Shown one piece after another: positions 1-9,729 of a stretch of DNA of 64,000 nucleotides. Source of the stretch: Prosapia bicincta (taxonomy: Eukaryota; Arthropoda; Insecta; Hemiptera; Cercopidae). A program made the position numbers and the translations under genes. The stretch lies in the NCBI GenBank assembly GCA_036971475.1, contig JBAIZL010000007.1, forward strand, positions 33,159,002 to 33,223,001. The letters run 5' to 3'. Each line of letters starts with the position of its first letter. Within the stretch, counting starts at the first letter, position 1. The notes beneath the pieces were generated by a model. The model made no database searches and had not been told where the DNA came from. It was given only the letters and a program-made list of their open reading frames with translations.

Positions 1-14
1 GAAATCGCAAAATC

Positions 15-32
15 CATGAACTATAATTCATG
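15..32. repeat. Inverted repeat CATGAA / TTCATG in each monomer (representative copy)
   Basis: CATGAA and TTCATG are perfect 6-bp reverse complements separated by CTATAA. The element lies at the start of each monomer. Class-defining variants in the spacer include CTCTAA (many copies in 40.8-55 kb), CTACAA (22-38 kb), CTTCAA (26641), CCATAA (28518) and TTATAA (52580, 57191), all leaving the arms intact. Arm-breaking forms also exist, such as CATAAACTATAATTCATG in the copies preceding the GCAG variant near 43190 and 46432. The function is unknown. Confidence 0.8.
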
Positions 33-71
33 CATATCTTTAGAGAAAATATATGACAATTGCCATAGCTC

Positions 72-89
72 CTATAATACTTATTATAG
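72..89. repeat. 18-bp near-palindrome in each monomer (representative copy)
   Basis: CTATAATA, then CT, then TATTATAG: the arms are perfect 8-bp reverse complements around a 2-base centre. The element recurs in nearly every monomer about 70 bases after the unit start. Common variants change the centre: CC (for example near 13900, 21578, 58620), TT (near 43083, 46323, 54178) and CA (near 44450, 47690, 55202). These keep both arms paired. Less frequent variants break an arm (CTTATAATAG near 2473 and 8276; CTTAATATAG near 5031 and 24483). It could be a dyad protein-binding site or a cruciform-prone spot; neither is shown by the sequence alone. Confidence 0.85.
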
Positions 90-111
90 ATCAATTCTAA
101 GAGCACAATGC

Positions 112-128
112 GAATCTATGGTCGATTC
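112..128. repeat. Inverted repeat GAATC / GATTC in each monomer (representative copy)
   Basis: GAATC and GATTC are 5-bp reverse complements separated by TATGGTC. The spacer is one of the most variable sites of the satellite: TATGGCC, TATTGTC, TATGTTC, TATGATC, TATAGTC and TATCGTC all occur. The arms also vary in some classes (GAATT, GAGTC, GATTC, GAATA), so spacer preference is less clear here. A second possible pairing is CCATAG (63-68) with CTATGG (116-121), which would enclose the 18-bp near-palindrome. Confidence 0.65.
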
Positions 129-170
129 TGCGTTTATTACGCCTTTTAAATGAGAAATCCATTTTTTGTA

Positions 171-341
171 GAAATCGCAAAATCCATGAACTATAATTCA
201 TGCATTTTTTTTAGAGCAAATATATGACAATTGCCATAGCTCCTATAATACTTATTATAGATCAATTCTAAGAGCACAATGCGAATCTATGGTCGATTCT
301 GCGTTTATTATGCCTTTTAAATGAGAAATCCATTTTTTGTA
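171..341 (+). repeat. Reference 171-bp monomer (T8 / AGAGCAAAT type)
   Basis: This copy is close to the commonest form and serves as a reference. In order it holds: GAAATCGCAAAATC, an inverted repeat around CTATAA, ATGCAT, a run of eight T, AGAGCAAATATATGACAATTG, CCATAGCTC, an 18-bp near-palindrome, GATCAATTCTAAGAGCACAATGC, an inverted repeat GAATC/GATTC, TGCGTTTATTATGCC, TTTTAAATGAG, and a run of six T before the next unit. G+C is 51 of 171. Four CpGs are present (ATCGCA, TGCGAA, GTCGAT, TGCGTT). Stop codons occur in every frame, so the unit is not a coding repeat. A second common type is one base shorter, with seven T followed by AGAGAAAAT (for example 24573-24742). Confidence 0.95.
205..212 (+). 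other. Variable T-tract of the monomer (representative copy)
   Basis: Eight T follow the ATGCAT hexamer in this copy. The tract is 7 T in the AGAGAAAAT monomers, 8 in most AGAGCAAAT monomers and 9 in a third group (for example near 14031, 42871, 59606). It is interrupted as TTTATTTT, TTTCTTTT, TTTTTTCTAG or TTTCGTTTAG in other classes. Together with the constant T6 tract about 43 bp upstream (162-167), it gives two T-tracts about four helical turns apart, which could produce a sequence-directed bend. The bend is inference; the tracts are seen directly. Confidence 0.8.
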
Positions 342-1366
342 GAAATCGCAAAATCCATGAACTATAATTCATGCATTTATTTTAGAGCAAATATATGACA
401 AATGCCATAGCTCCTATAATACTTATTATAGATCAATTCTAAGTGCACAATGCGAATCTATGGTCGATTCTGCGTTTATTATGCCTTTTAAATGAGAAAT
501 CCATTTTTTGTAGAAATCGCAAAATCCATGAACTATAATTCATGCATTTTTTTTAGAGCAAATATATGACAATTGTCATAGCTCCTATAATACTTATTAT
601 AGATCAATTCTAAGAGCACAATGCGAATCTATCGTCGATTCTGCGTTTATTATCCCTTTTAAATGAGAAATCCATTTTTTGTAGAAATCGCAAAATCCAT
701 GAACTATAATTCATGCATTTTTTTTAGAGCAAATATATGACAATCGCTATAGCTCCTATAATACTTATTATAGATCAATTCTAAGGGCACAATGCGAATC
801 TATGGTCGATTCTGCGTTTATTATGCCTTTTAAATGAGAAATCCATTTTTTGTAGAAATCGCAAAATCCATGAACTATAATTCATGCATTTCGTTTAGAG
901 CAAATATATGACAATTGCCATAGCTCCTATAATACTTATTATAGATCAATTCTAAGGGCACAACGCGAATTTATGGTCGATTCTACGTTTATTATGCCTT
1001 TTAAATGAGAAATCCATTTTTTGTAGAAATCGCAAAATCCATGAACTATAATTCATGCATTTTTTTTAGAGCAAATATATGACAATTGCGATAGCTCCTA
1101 TAATACTTATTATAGATCAATTCTAAGAGCACAATGCGAATCTATGGTCGATTCTGCGTTTATTATGCCTTTTAAATGAGAAATCCATTTTTTGTAGAAA
1201 TCGCAAAATCCATGAACTATAATTCATGCATTTTTTTAGAGAAAATATATGACAATTGTCATAGCTCCTATAATGCTTATTATAGATCAATTCTAAGGGC
1301 ACAACGCGAATCTATGGTCGATTCTGCGTTTATTATGCCTTTTAAATGAGAAATCCATTTTTTGTA
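342..1366. repeat. 6-mer HOR (1,025 bp), copy 1
   Basis: Six monomers in a fixed order, each with its own marks: TTTATTTT with ACAAATGCC; ATTGTCAT with CTATCGTCG and TTATCCC; CAATCGCTAT; TTTCGTTTAG with ACGCGAATTTATGG and TCTACG; ATTGCGATAGC; and T7 AGAGAAAAT with ATAATGCTTATT. The same order follows immediately in 1367-2391. I saw no difference between the two copies by eye, which points to a very recent tandem duplication or an assembly duplication. Confidence 0.93.
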
Positions 1367-2391
1367 GAAATCGCAAAATCCATGAACTATAATTCATGCA
1401 TTTATTTTAGAGCAAATATATGACAAATGCCATAGCTCCTATAATACTTATTATAGATCAATTCTAAGTGCACAATGCGAATCTATGGTCGATTCTGCGT
1501 TTATTATGCCTTTTAAATGAGAAATCCATTTTTTGTAGAAATCGCAAAATCCATGAACTATAATTCATGCATTTTTTTTAGAGCAAATATATGACAATTG
1601 TCATAGCTCCTATAATACTTATTATAGATCAATTCTAAGAGCACAATGCGAATCTATCGTCGATTCTGCGTTTATTATCCCTTTTAAATGAGAAATCCAT
1701 TTTTTGTAGAAATCGCAAAATCCATGAACTATAATTCATGCATTTTTTTTAGAGCAAATATATGACAATCGCTATAGCTCCTATAATACTTATTATAGAT
1801 CAATTCTAAGGGCACAATGCGAATCTATGGTCGATTCTGCGTTTATTATGCCTTTTAAATGAGAAATCCATTTTTTGTAGAAATCGCAAAATCCATGAAC
1901 TATAATTCATGCATTTCGTTTAGAGCAAATATATGACAATTGCCATAGCTCCTATAATACTTATTATAGATCAATTCTAAGGGCACAACGCGAATTTATG
2001 GTCGATTCTACGTTTATTATGCCTTTTAAATGAGAAATCCATTTTTTGTAGAAATCGCAAAATCCATGAACTATAATTCATGCATTTTTTTTAGAGCAAA
2101 TATATGACAATTGCGATAGCTCCTATAATACTTATTATAGATCAATTCTAAGAGCACAATGCGAATCTATGGTCGATTCTGCGTTTATTATGCCTTTTAA
2201 ATGAGAAATCCATTTTTTGTAGAAATCGCAAAATCCATGAACTATAATTCATGCATTTTTTTAGAGAAAATATATGACAATTGTCATAGCTCCTATAATG
2301 CTTATTATAGATCAATTCTAAGGGCACAACGCGAATCTATGGTCGATTCTGCGTTTATTATGCCTTTTAAATGAGAAATCCATTTTTTGTA
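1367..2391. repeat. 6-mer HOR (1,025 bp), copy 2
   Basis: Repeats the six marked monomers of 342-1366 in the same order and at the same length. The rare marks TTATCCC, CAATCGCTAT, TTTCGTTTAG and ATAATGCTTATT each occur in only these two places in the parts of the window I compared. To the right the array changes to other monomers at 2392. Confidence 0.93.
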
Positions 2392-3586
2392 GAAATCGCA
2401 AAATCCATGAACTATAATTCATGCATTTTTTTTTAGAGCAAATATATGACAATTGCCATAGCTAATATAATACTTATAATAGATCAATTCTAAGAGCACA
2501 ATGCGAATCTATGGTCGATTCTGCGTTTATTATGCCTTTTAAATGAGAAATCCATTTTTTGTAGAAATCGCAAAATCCATGTACTATAATTCATGCATTT
2601 TTTTTAGAGCAAATATATGACAATTGCCATACCTCCTATAATACTTATTATAGATCAATTCTAAGGGCACAACGCGAATCTATGGTCGATTCTGCGTTTA
2701 TTATGCCTTTTAAATGAGAAATCTATTTTTTGTAGAAAACGCAAAATCCATGAACTATAATTCATGCATTTTTTCTAGAGCAAATATATGACAATTGCCA
2801 TAGCTCCTATAATACTTATTATACATCAATTCTAAGAGCACAATGCGAATCTATGGTCGATTCTGCGTTTATTATGCCTTTTAAATGAGAAATCCATTTT
2901 TTGTAGAAATCGCAAAATCCATGAACTATAATTCATGCATTTTTTTAGAGAAAATATATGACAATTGCGATAGTTCCTATAATACTTATTATAGATCAAT
3001 TCTAAAAGCACAATGTGAATCTATGGTCGATTCTGCGATTATTATGCCTTTTAAATGAGAAATCCATTTTTTGTAGAAATCGCAAAATCCATGAACTATA
3101 ATTCATGCATTTTTTTAGAGAAAATATATGACAATTGCCATAGCTCCTATAATACTTATTATAGATCAATTCTAAGAGCACAATGCGAATCTATGGTCGA
3201 TTCTGCGTTTATTATGCCTTTTAAATGAGAAATCCATTTTTTGTAGAAATCGCAAAATCCATGAACTATAATTCATGCATTTTTTTAGAGAAAATATATG
3301 ACAATTGCCATAGCTCCTATAATACTTATTATAGATCAATTCTAAGAGCACAATGCGAATCTATGGTCGATTCTGCGTTTATTATGCCTTCTAAATGAGA
3401 AATCCATTTTTTGTAGAAATCGCAAAATCCATGAACTATAATTCATGCATTTATTTTAGAGCAAATAAATGACAATTGCCATAGCTCCTATAATACTTTT
3501 TATAGATCAATTCTAAGGGCACAACGCGAATTTATGTTCGATTCTACGTTTATTATGCCTTTTAAAAGAGAAATCGATTTTTTGTA
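2392..3586. repeat. Seven mixed monomers between two HOR blocks
   Basis: A non-periodic stretch. The first unit has T9 and GCTAATATAATACTTATAATAG. Then come one with CATGTACTATAATTC, one with GTAGAAAACGC and TTTTCTAGAGC, one with CAATGTGAATC and GCGATTATT, two near-reference T7 units, and one with AAATAAATGAC plus CTTTTTATAG. The first few resemble 6.3-6.8 kb at an offset of about 3.92 kb (23 monomers), so part of this block was copied as a larger segment. Confidence 0.8.
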
Positions 3587-4779
3587 GAAATCGCAAAATC
3601 CATGAACTATAATTCATGCATTTTTTTAGAGCAAATATATGACAATTGCGATAGCTCCTATAATACTTATTATAGATCAATTCTAAGAGCACAATGCGAA
3701 TCTATGGCCGATTCTGCGTTTATTATGCCTTTTAAATGAGAAATCCATTTTTTGTAGAAATCGCAAAATCCATGAACTATAATTCATGCATTTTTTTAGA
3801 GAAAATATATGACAATTGCCATAGCTCCTATAATACTTAATTTAGATCAATTCTAAGAGCACAATGCCAATCTATTGTCGATTCTGCGTTTATTATGCCT
3901 TTTAAATGAGAAATCCATTTTTTGTAGAAATCGCAAAATCCATGAACTATAATTCATGCATTTTTTTAGAGAAAATATATGACAATTGCCATAGCTCCTA
4001 TAATACTTATTATAGATCAATTCTAAGAGCACAATGCGAATCTATGGTCGATTCTGCGTTTATTACGCCTTTTAAATGAGAAATCCATTTTTTGTAGAAA
4101 TCGCAAAATCCATGAACTATAATTCATGCATTTTTTTTAGAGCAAATATATGACAATTGCCATAGCTCCTATAATACTTATTATAGATCAATTCTAAGAG
4201 CACAATGCGAATCTATGGTCGATTCTGCGTTTATTATGCCTTTTAAATGAGAAATCCATTTTTTGTAGAAATCGCAAAATCCATGAACTATAATTCATGC
4301 ATTTATTTTAGAGCAAATATATGACAATTGCCATAGCTCCTATAATACTTATTATAGATCAATTCTAAGTGCACAATGCGAATCTATGGTCGATTCTGCG
4401 TTTATTATGCCTTTTAAATGAGAAATCCATTTTTTGTAGAAATCGCAAAATCCATGAACTATAATTCATGCATTTTTTTTAGAGCAAATATATGACAATT
4501 GCCATAGCTCCTATAATACTTATTATAGATCAATTCTAAGGGCACAATGCGAATCTATGGTCGATTCTGCGTTTATTATGCCTTTTAAATGAGAAATCCA
4601 TTTTTTGTAGAAATCGCAAAATCCATGAACTATAATTCATGCATTTTTTTAGAGCAAATATATGACAATTGCCATAGCTCCTATAATACTTATTATAGAT
4701 CAATTCTAAGTGCACAATGCGAATCTATGGTCGATTCTGCGTTTATTATGCCTTTTAAATGAGAAATCCATTTTTTGTA
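3587..4779. repeat. 7-mer HOR (1,193 bp), copy 1
   Basis: Seven monomers in order: GCGATAGC with TATGGCCG; CTTAATTTAG with GCCAATCTATTG; TTATTACGCC; a T8 reference unit; TTTATTTT with AAGTGCAC; T8 with AAGGGCAC; and T7 AGAGC with AAGTGCAC. The order repeats in 4780-5973. A shorter version of its first members recurs at about 6.87-7.5 kb. Confidence 0.88.
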
Positions 4780-5973
4780 GAAATCGCAAAATCCATGAAC
4801 TATAATTCATGCATTTTTTTTAGAGCAAATATATGACAATTGCGATAGCTCCTATAATACTTATTATAGATCAATTCTAAGAGCACAATGCGAATCTATG
4901 GCCGATTCTGCGTTTATTATGCCTTTTAAATGAGAAATCCATTTTTTGTAGAAATCGCAAAATCCATGAACTATAATTCATGCATTTTTTTAGAGAAAAT
5001 ATATGACAATTGCCATAGCTCCTATAATACTTAATATAGATCAATTCTAAGAGCACAATGCCAATCTATTGTCGATTCTGCGTTTATTATGCCTTTTAAA
5101 TGAGAAATCCATTTTTTGTAGAAATCGCAAAATCCATGAACTATAATTCATGCATTTTTTTAGAGAAAATATATGATAATTGCCATAGCTCCTATAATAC
5201 TTATTATAGATCAATTCTAAGAGCACAATGCGAATCTATGGTCGATTCTGCGTTTATTATGCCTTTTAAATGAGAAATCCATTTTTTGTAGAAATCGCAA
5301 AATCCATGAACTATAATTCATGCATTTTTTTTAGAGCAAATATATGACAATTGCCATAGCTCCTATAATACTTATTATAGATCAATTCTAAGAGCACAAT
5401 GCGAATCTATGGTCGATTCTGCGTTTATTATGCCTTTTAAATGAGAAATCCATTTTTTGTAGAAATCGCAAAATCCATGAACTATAATTCATGCATTTAT
5501 TTTAGAGCAAATATATGACAATTGCCATAGCTCCTATAATACTTATTATAGATCAATTCTAAGTGAACAATGCGAATCTATGGTCGATTCTGCGTTTATT
5601 ATGCCTTTTAAATGAGAAATCCATTTTTTGTAGAAATCGCAAAATCCATGAACTATAATTCATGCATTTTTTTTAGAGCAAATATATGACAATTGCCATA
5701 GCTCCTATAATACTTATTATAGATCAATTCTAAGGGCACAATGCGAATCTATGGTCGATTCTGCGTTTATTATGCCTTTTAAATGAGAAATCCATTTTTT
5801 GTAGAAATCGCAAAATCCATGAACTATAATTCATGCATTTTTTTAGAGCAAATATATGACAATTGCCATAGCTCCTATAATACTTATTATAGATCAATTC
5901 TAAGGGCACAACGCGAATTTATGGTCGATTCTACGTTTATTATGCCTTTTAAATGAGAAATCCATTTTTTGTA
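4780..5973. repeat. 7-mer HOR (1,194 bp), copy 2
   Basis: Same seven-class order as the preceding unit but with several differences: CTTAATATAG instead of CTTAATTTAG, ATGATAATTG in the third unit, TTATGCC instead of TTACGCC, AAGTGAACAATG in the fifth, and a last unit that has switched to the AAGGGCACAACGCGAATTT / TCTACG class. It is therefore older or more converted than the 6-mer pair to its left. Confidence 0.85.
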
Positions 5974-7512
5974 GAAATCGCAAAATCCATGAACTATAAT
6001 TCATGCATTTTTTTTAGAGCAAAAATATGACAATTGCGATAGCTCCTATAATACTTATTATAGATCAATTCTAAGAGCACAATGCGAATCTATGGTCGAT
6101 TCTGCGTTTATTATGCCTTTTAAATAAGAAATCCATTTTTTGTAGAAATCGCAAAATCCATGAACTATAATTCATGCATTTTTTTAGAGAAAATATATGA
6201 CAATTGTCATAGCTCCTATAATACTTATTATAGATCAATTCTAAGGGCACAACGCGAATCTACGGTCGATTCTGCGTTTATTATGCCTTTTAAATGAGAA
6301 ATCCATTTTTTGTAGAAATCGCAAAATCCATGAACTATAATTCATGCATTTTTTTTTAGAGCAAATATATGACAATTGCCATAGCTCCTATAATGCTTAT
6401 AATAGATCAATTCTAAGAGCACAATGCGAATCTATGGTCGATTCTGCGTTTATTATGCCTTTTAAATGAGAAATCCATTTTTTGTAGAAATCGCAAAATC
6501 CAGGTACTATAATTCATGCATTTTTTTTAGAGCAAATATATGACAATTGCCATAGCTCCTATAATACTTATTGTAGATCAATTGTAAGGGCACAACGCGA
6601 ATCTATGGTCGATTCTGCGTTTATTATGCCTTTTAAATGAGAAATCCATTTTTTGTAGAAATCGCAAAATCCATGAACTATAATTCATGCATTTTTTCTA
6701 GAGCAAATAAATGACAATTGCCATAGCTCCTATAATACTTTTTATAGATCAATTCTAAGGGCACAACGCGAATTTATGGTCGATTCTACGTTTATTATGT
6801 CTTTTAAATGAGAAATCCATTTTTTGTAGAAATCGCAAAATCCATGAACTATAATTCATGCATTTTTATTAGAGCAAATATATGACAATTGCGATAGCTC
6901 CTATAATACTTATTATAGATCAATTCTAAGAGCACAATGCGAATCTATGGCCGATTCTGCGTTTATTATGCCTTTTAAATGAGAAATCCATTTTTTGTAG
7001 AAATCGCAAAATCCATGAACTATAATTCATGCATTATTTTAGAGAAAATATATGACAATTGCCATAGCTCCTATAATACTTAATATAGATCAATTCTAAG
7101 AGCACAATGCCAATCTATTGTCGATTCTGCGTTTATTATGCCTTTTAAATGAGAAATCCATTTTTTGTAGAAATCGCAAAATCCATGAACTATAATTCAT
7201 GCATTTTTTTAGAGAAAATATATGACAATTGCCATAGCTCCTATAATACTTATTATAGATCAATTCTAAGAGCACAATGCGAATCTATGGTCGATTCTGC
7301 GTTTATTACGCCTTTTAAATGAGAAATCCATTTTTTGTAGAAATCGCAAAATCCATGAACTATAATTCATGCATTTTTTTTAGAGCAAATATATGACAAT
7401 TGCCATAGCTCCTATAATACTTATTATAGATCAATTCTAAGAGCACAATGCGAATCTATGGTCGATTCTGCGTTTATTATTATGCATTTAAATGAGAAAT
7501 CCATTTTTTGTA
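5974..7512. repeat. Mosaic of nine monomers copied from several earlier blocks
   Basis: The left part (GCGATAGC unit, ATTGTCAT unit, CTTATAATAG unit, a unit with CAGGTACTATAATTC) follows the order seen at about 2.05-2.7 kb. The right part (AAATAAATGAC with CTTTTTATAG; GCGATAGC/GGCCG; GCCAATCTATTG; TTACGCC) follows 3.4-4.1 kb. A unique local change is GTTTATTATTATGCATTTAA near 7471-7490, a net 2-base gain. The block looks like a junction of two segmental copies. Confidence 0.75.
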
Positions 7513-8195
7513 GAAATCGCAAAATCCATGAACTATAATTCATGCATTTTTTTTAGAGCAAATATATGACAATTGCCATAGCTCCTATAATACTTATTAT
7601 AGATCAATTCTAAGGGCACAATGCGAATCTATGGTCGATTCTGCGTTTATTATGCCTTGTAAATGAGAAATCCATTTTTTGTAGAAATCGCAAAATCCAT
7701 GAACTATAATTCATGCATTTATTTTAGAGCAACTATATGACAATTGCAATAGCTCCTATAATACTTATTATAGATCAATTCTAAGTGCACAACGCGAATC
7801 TATGGTCGATTCTGCGTTTATTATGCCTTTTAAATGAGAAATCCATTTTTTGTAGAAATCGCAAAATCCATGAACTATAATTCATGCATTTTTTTAGAGC
7901 AAATATATGACAATTGCCATAGCTCCTATAATACTTATTATAGATCAATTCTAAGGGCACAACGCGAATTTATGGTCGATTCTACGTTTATTATGCCTTT
8001 TAAATGAGAAATCCATTTTTTGTAGAAATCGCAAAATCCATGAACTATAATTCATGCATTTTTTTTAGAGCAAATATATGACAATTGCGATAGCTCCTAT
8101 AATACTTATTATAGATCAATTCTAAGAGCACAATGCGAATCTATGGTCGATTCTGCGTTTATTATGCCTTTTAAATGAGAAATCCATTTTTTGTA
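7513..8195. repeat. 4-monomer block, copy 1 (683 bp)
   Basis: Four units in order: T8 with AAGGGCAC and CCTTGTAAATG; TTTATTTT with GCAACTATATG and GCAATAGC; T7 AGAGC with ACGCGAATTTATGG and TCTACG; T8 with GCGATAGC. The same four recur at 9047-9729, 1,534 bp (nine monomers) downstream. Confidence 0.85.
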
Positions 8196-9046
8196 GAAAT
8201 CGCAAAATCCATGAACTATAATTCATGCATTTTTTTAGAGAAAATATATGACAATTGCCATAGCTCCTATAATACTTATAATAGATCAATTCTAAGAGCA
8301 CAATGCGAATCTATGGTCGATTCTGCGTTTATTATGCCTTTTAAATGAGAAATCCATTTTTTGTAGAAATCGCAAAATCCATGAACTATAATTCATGCAT
8401 TTTTTTAGAGAAAATATATGACAATTGCCATAGCTCCTATAATACTTATTATAGATCAATTCTAAGAGCACAATGCCAATCTATTGTCGATTCTGCGTTT
8501 ATTATGCCTTTTAAATGAGAAATCCATTTTTTGTAGAAATCGCAAAATCCATGAACTATAATTCATGCATTTTTTTAGAGAAAATATATGACAATTGCCA
8601 TAGCTCCTATAATACTTATTATAGATCAATTCTAAGAGCACAATGCGAATCTATGGTCGATTCTGCGTTTATTACGCCTTTTAAATGAGAAATCCTTTTT
8701 TTGTAGAAATCGCAAAATCCATGAACTATAATTCATGCATTTTTTTTAGAGCAAATATATGACAATTGCCATAGCTCCTATAATACTTATTATAGATCAA
8801 TTCTAAGAGCACAATGCGAATCTATGGTCGATTCTGCGTTTATTATGCCTTTTAAATGAGAAATCCATTTTTTGTAGAAATCGCAAAATCCTTGAACTAT
8901 AATTCATGCATTTTTTTAGAGAAAATATATGACAATTGCCATAGCTCCTATAATACTTATTATAGATCAATTCTAAGAGCACAATGCGAATCTATGGTCG
9001 ATTCTGCGTTTATTATGCCTTTTAAATGAGAAATCCATTTTTTGTA
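8196..9046. repeat. Five monomers separating the two 4-monomer blocks
   Basis: Units of the T7 AGAGAAAAT type dominate: one with CTTATAATAG, one with GCCAATCTATTG, one with TTATTACGCC and AATCCTTTTTTTG, a T8 unit, and one with CCTTGAACTATAATTC. No further duplication was obvious here. Confidence 0.75.
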
Positions 9047-9729
9047 GAAATCGCAAAATCCATGAACTATAATTCATGCATTTTTTTTAGAGCAAATATA
9101 TGACAATTGCCATAGCTCCTATAATACTTATTATAGATCAATTCTAAGGGCACAATGCGAATCTATGGTCGATTCTGCGTTTATTATGCCTTGTAAATGA
9201 GAAATCCATTTTTTGTAGAAATCGCAAAATCCATGAACTATAATTCATGCATTTATTTTAGAGCAACTATATGACAATTGCAATAGCTCCTATAATACTT
9301 ATTATAGATCAATTCTAAGTGCACAACGCGAATCTATGGTCGATTCTGCGTTTATTATGCCTTTTAAATGAGAAATCCATTTTTTGTAGAAATCGCAAAA
9401 TCCATGAACTATAATTCATGCATTTTTTTAGAGCAAATATATGACAATTGCCATAGCTCCTATAATACTTATTATAGATCAATTCTAAGGGCACAACGCG
9501 AATTTATGGTCGATTCTACGTTTATTATGCCTTTTAAATGAGAAATCCATTTTTTGTAGAAATCGCAAAATCCATGAACTATAATTCATGCATTTTTTTT
9601 AGAGCAAATATATGACAATTGCGATAGCTCCTATAATACTTATTATAGATCAATTCTAAGAGCACAATGCGAATCTATGGTCGATTCTGCGTTTATTATG
9701 CCTTTTAAATGAGAAATCCATTTTTTGTA
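9047..9729. repeat. 4-monomer block, copy 2 (683 bp)
   Basis: Repeats the four classes of 7513-8195 (CCTTGTAAATG; CAACTATATG with GCAATAGC; ACGCGAATTTATGG; GCGATAGC) at equal length and with no difference that I noticed. The first two classes recur again at about 9.9-10.24 kb, five monomers further on. Confidence 0.85.

Larger units (their letters stand above)
1..341. repeat. Two satellite monomers left of the first HOR
   Basis: Two units. The first (1-170) has an unusual interrupted tract (GCATATCTTTAGAG) and the variant TTTATTACGCC. The second is the reference type. They do not match the first two monomers of the adjoining 6-mer unit, so the 6-mer HOR does not extend left of 342. Confidence 0.85.

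Noticed and set aside
71..81. Bacterial promoter -10 box (TATAAT inside CCTATAATACTT)
   Set aside because: The hexamer is part of the 18-bp dyad and recurs in nearly every monomer with no gene downstream. The window shows no bacterial gene content.
205..212. RNA polymerase III terminator or small RNA gene at the T-runs
   Set aside because: No A-box/B-box pair or tRNA-like fold was seen in the unit; T-runs are expected in AT-rich satellite.
7461..7500. Possible insertion site of a mobile element (TTATTATTATGCATTTAA)
   Set aside because: Only a net 2-base change in the monomer; no inserted sequence, terminal repeat or target duplication.
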